NCBI GenBank assembly: GCA_034231615.1
Contig: CM067298.1
Span: forward strand, 30,634,127-30,698,126
DNA from: Meghimatium bilineatum
Taxonomy: Eukaryota > Mollusca > Gastropoda > Stylommatophora > Philomycidae
DNA length: 64,000 nucleotides
Direction of reading: 5' to 3'
Every line of letters starts with the position of its first letter. Position 1 is the first letter of the stretch. Below the pieces are notes generated by a model. It was not told where the DNA came from and searched no databases. It was given only the letters and a program-made list of their open reading frames with translations. Shown piece by piece: positions 63,691 through 64,000 of this stretch. The translations under genes and the position numbers were made by a program.

Positions 63691-63845
63691 TTTCATAAAG
63701 GAAAGATTCCAGGAAAGAGAGCAAGAGACAGATGAAGACTATGGTGGATACAGGTTATCAAAGACCTTTTGAATATGACACTGGAAGAGGCTGGACATCA
63801 TGAAAAGACCAGGAGAACCATACAGTGTGGCAATCAGGACAATAT
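63691..63845 (+). mobile_element. LINE 3' tail fragment
   Basis: Plus strand: RIPGKRARDR then LWWIQVIKDLLNMTLEEAGH and HEKTRRTIQCG, matching the G.R.RGRP..RW.D.V..DL..L....A...R..WR tail of LINEs with one stop. Short and truncated. Confidence 0.6.
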
Positions 63846-64000
63846 TCTGCATAGTGCATAACACATTGAAGAAGTCAGATGTGAACAGCTGAATCTCAGC
63901 TGAACAACATTGACAGGTAAGTTATGAAACATAACATGGCTCATTCAATATACTGGATTACATATTGTTAACAGATAAGTGTCTAACAATGTTAACAGGT
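63846..64000. other. Right edge of window, Scamp intron
   Basis: No coding or repeat feature recognised in the last 155 bp. Confidence 0.4.

Noticed and set aside
1-64000. CRISPR arrays, operons, bacterial promoters, rRNA genes
   Set aside because: No regularly spaced repeats with unique spacers and no bacterial gene layout; the window is animal nuclear DNA.

Overview
This window looks like animal nuclear DNA, most likely from an arthropod with a large, transposon-rich genome. It is AT-rich, with long introns, GT-AG splice sites and many LINE, SINE, mariner, piggyBac and MITE copies. Nothing prokaryotic is visible: no operons, no long adjacent ORFs, no CRISPR. The species cannot be named from sequence alone.

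Two host genes are recognisable and are arranged head to head. On the minus strand, the beta subunit of the AP-3 adaptor complex starts at 31701 and runs left in 14 exons to 2161. These encode 484 in-frame residues, and the rest of the gene lies beyond the left edge. On the plus strand, a secretory carrier membrane protein (SCAMP) gene starts at 35790 and runs right in five exons to 59398. These encode 164 residues up to the edge of the first membrane segment, and the rest lies beyond the right edge. Both products work in endosomal and post-Golgi membrane traffic. About 4.1 kb separates the two start codons. Almost every other long ORF is a transposon relic or a chance frame inside introns.

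Layout: 1-2160 intron with an antisense RT relic. 2161-31701 AP3B, whose introns hold a SINE split by a 604-bp element, a deleted mariner (7930-8904), an RT relic (9230-10300), a 26-bp minisatellite (12348-12529), a long RNase-H-type LINE broken by a piggyBac that itself carries a LINE tail (15190-20325), RT relics at 24-28 kb and a short mariner derivative (29411-30342). 31702-35789 is the intergenic stretch, filled with LINE relics. 35790-59398 is SCAMP. Its intron 1 holds a hAT-like element, tRNA-like sequences, TIR elements and a TTAA element. Its 15-kb intron 3 holds a near-complete LINE (45440-49262), a 226-bp TTAA MITE, nested LINEs and an unclassified GC-rich retroposon (57166-58386). 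59399-64000 is SCAMP intron with a piggyBac that has an intact 569-codon transposase frame (59611-61885) and, 37 bp later, a full-length decayed mariner (61923-63207).

The strongest candidates for something undescribed are the 1.2-kb GC-rich retroposon with target-site duplications and a truncated sibling at 26317, and a pair of terminal-inverted-repeat elements (30695 and 38190) that carry a TATA-plus-CRE promoter-like module at one end.
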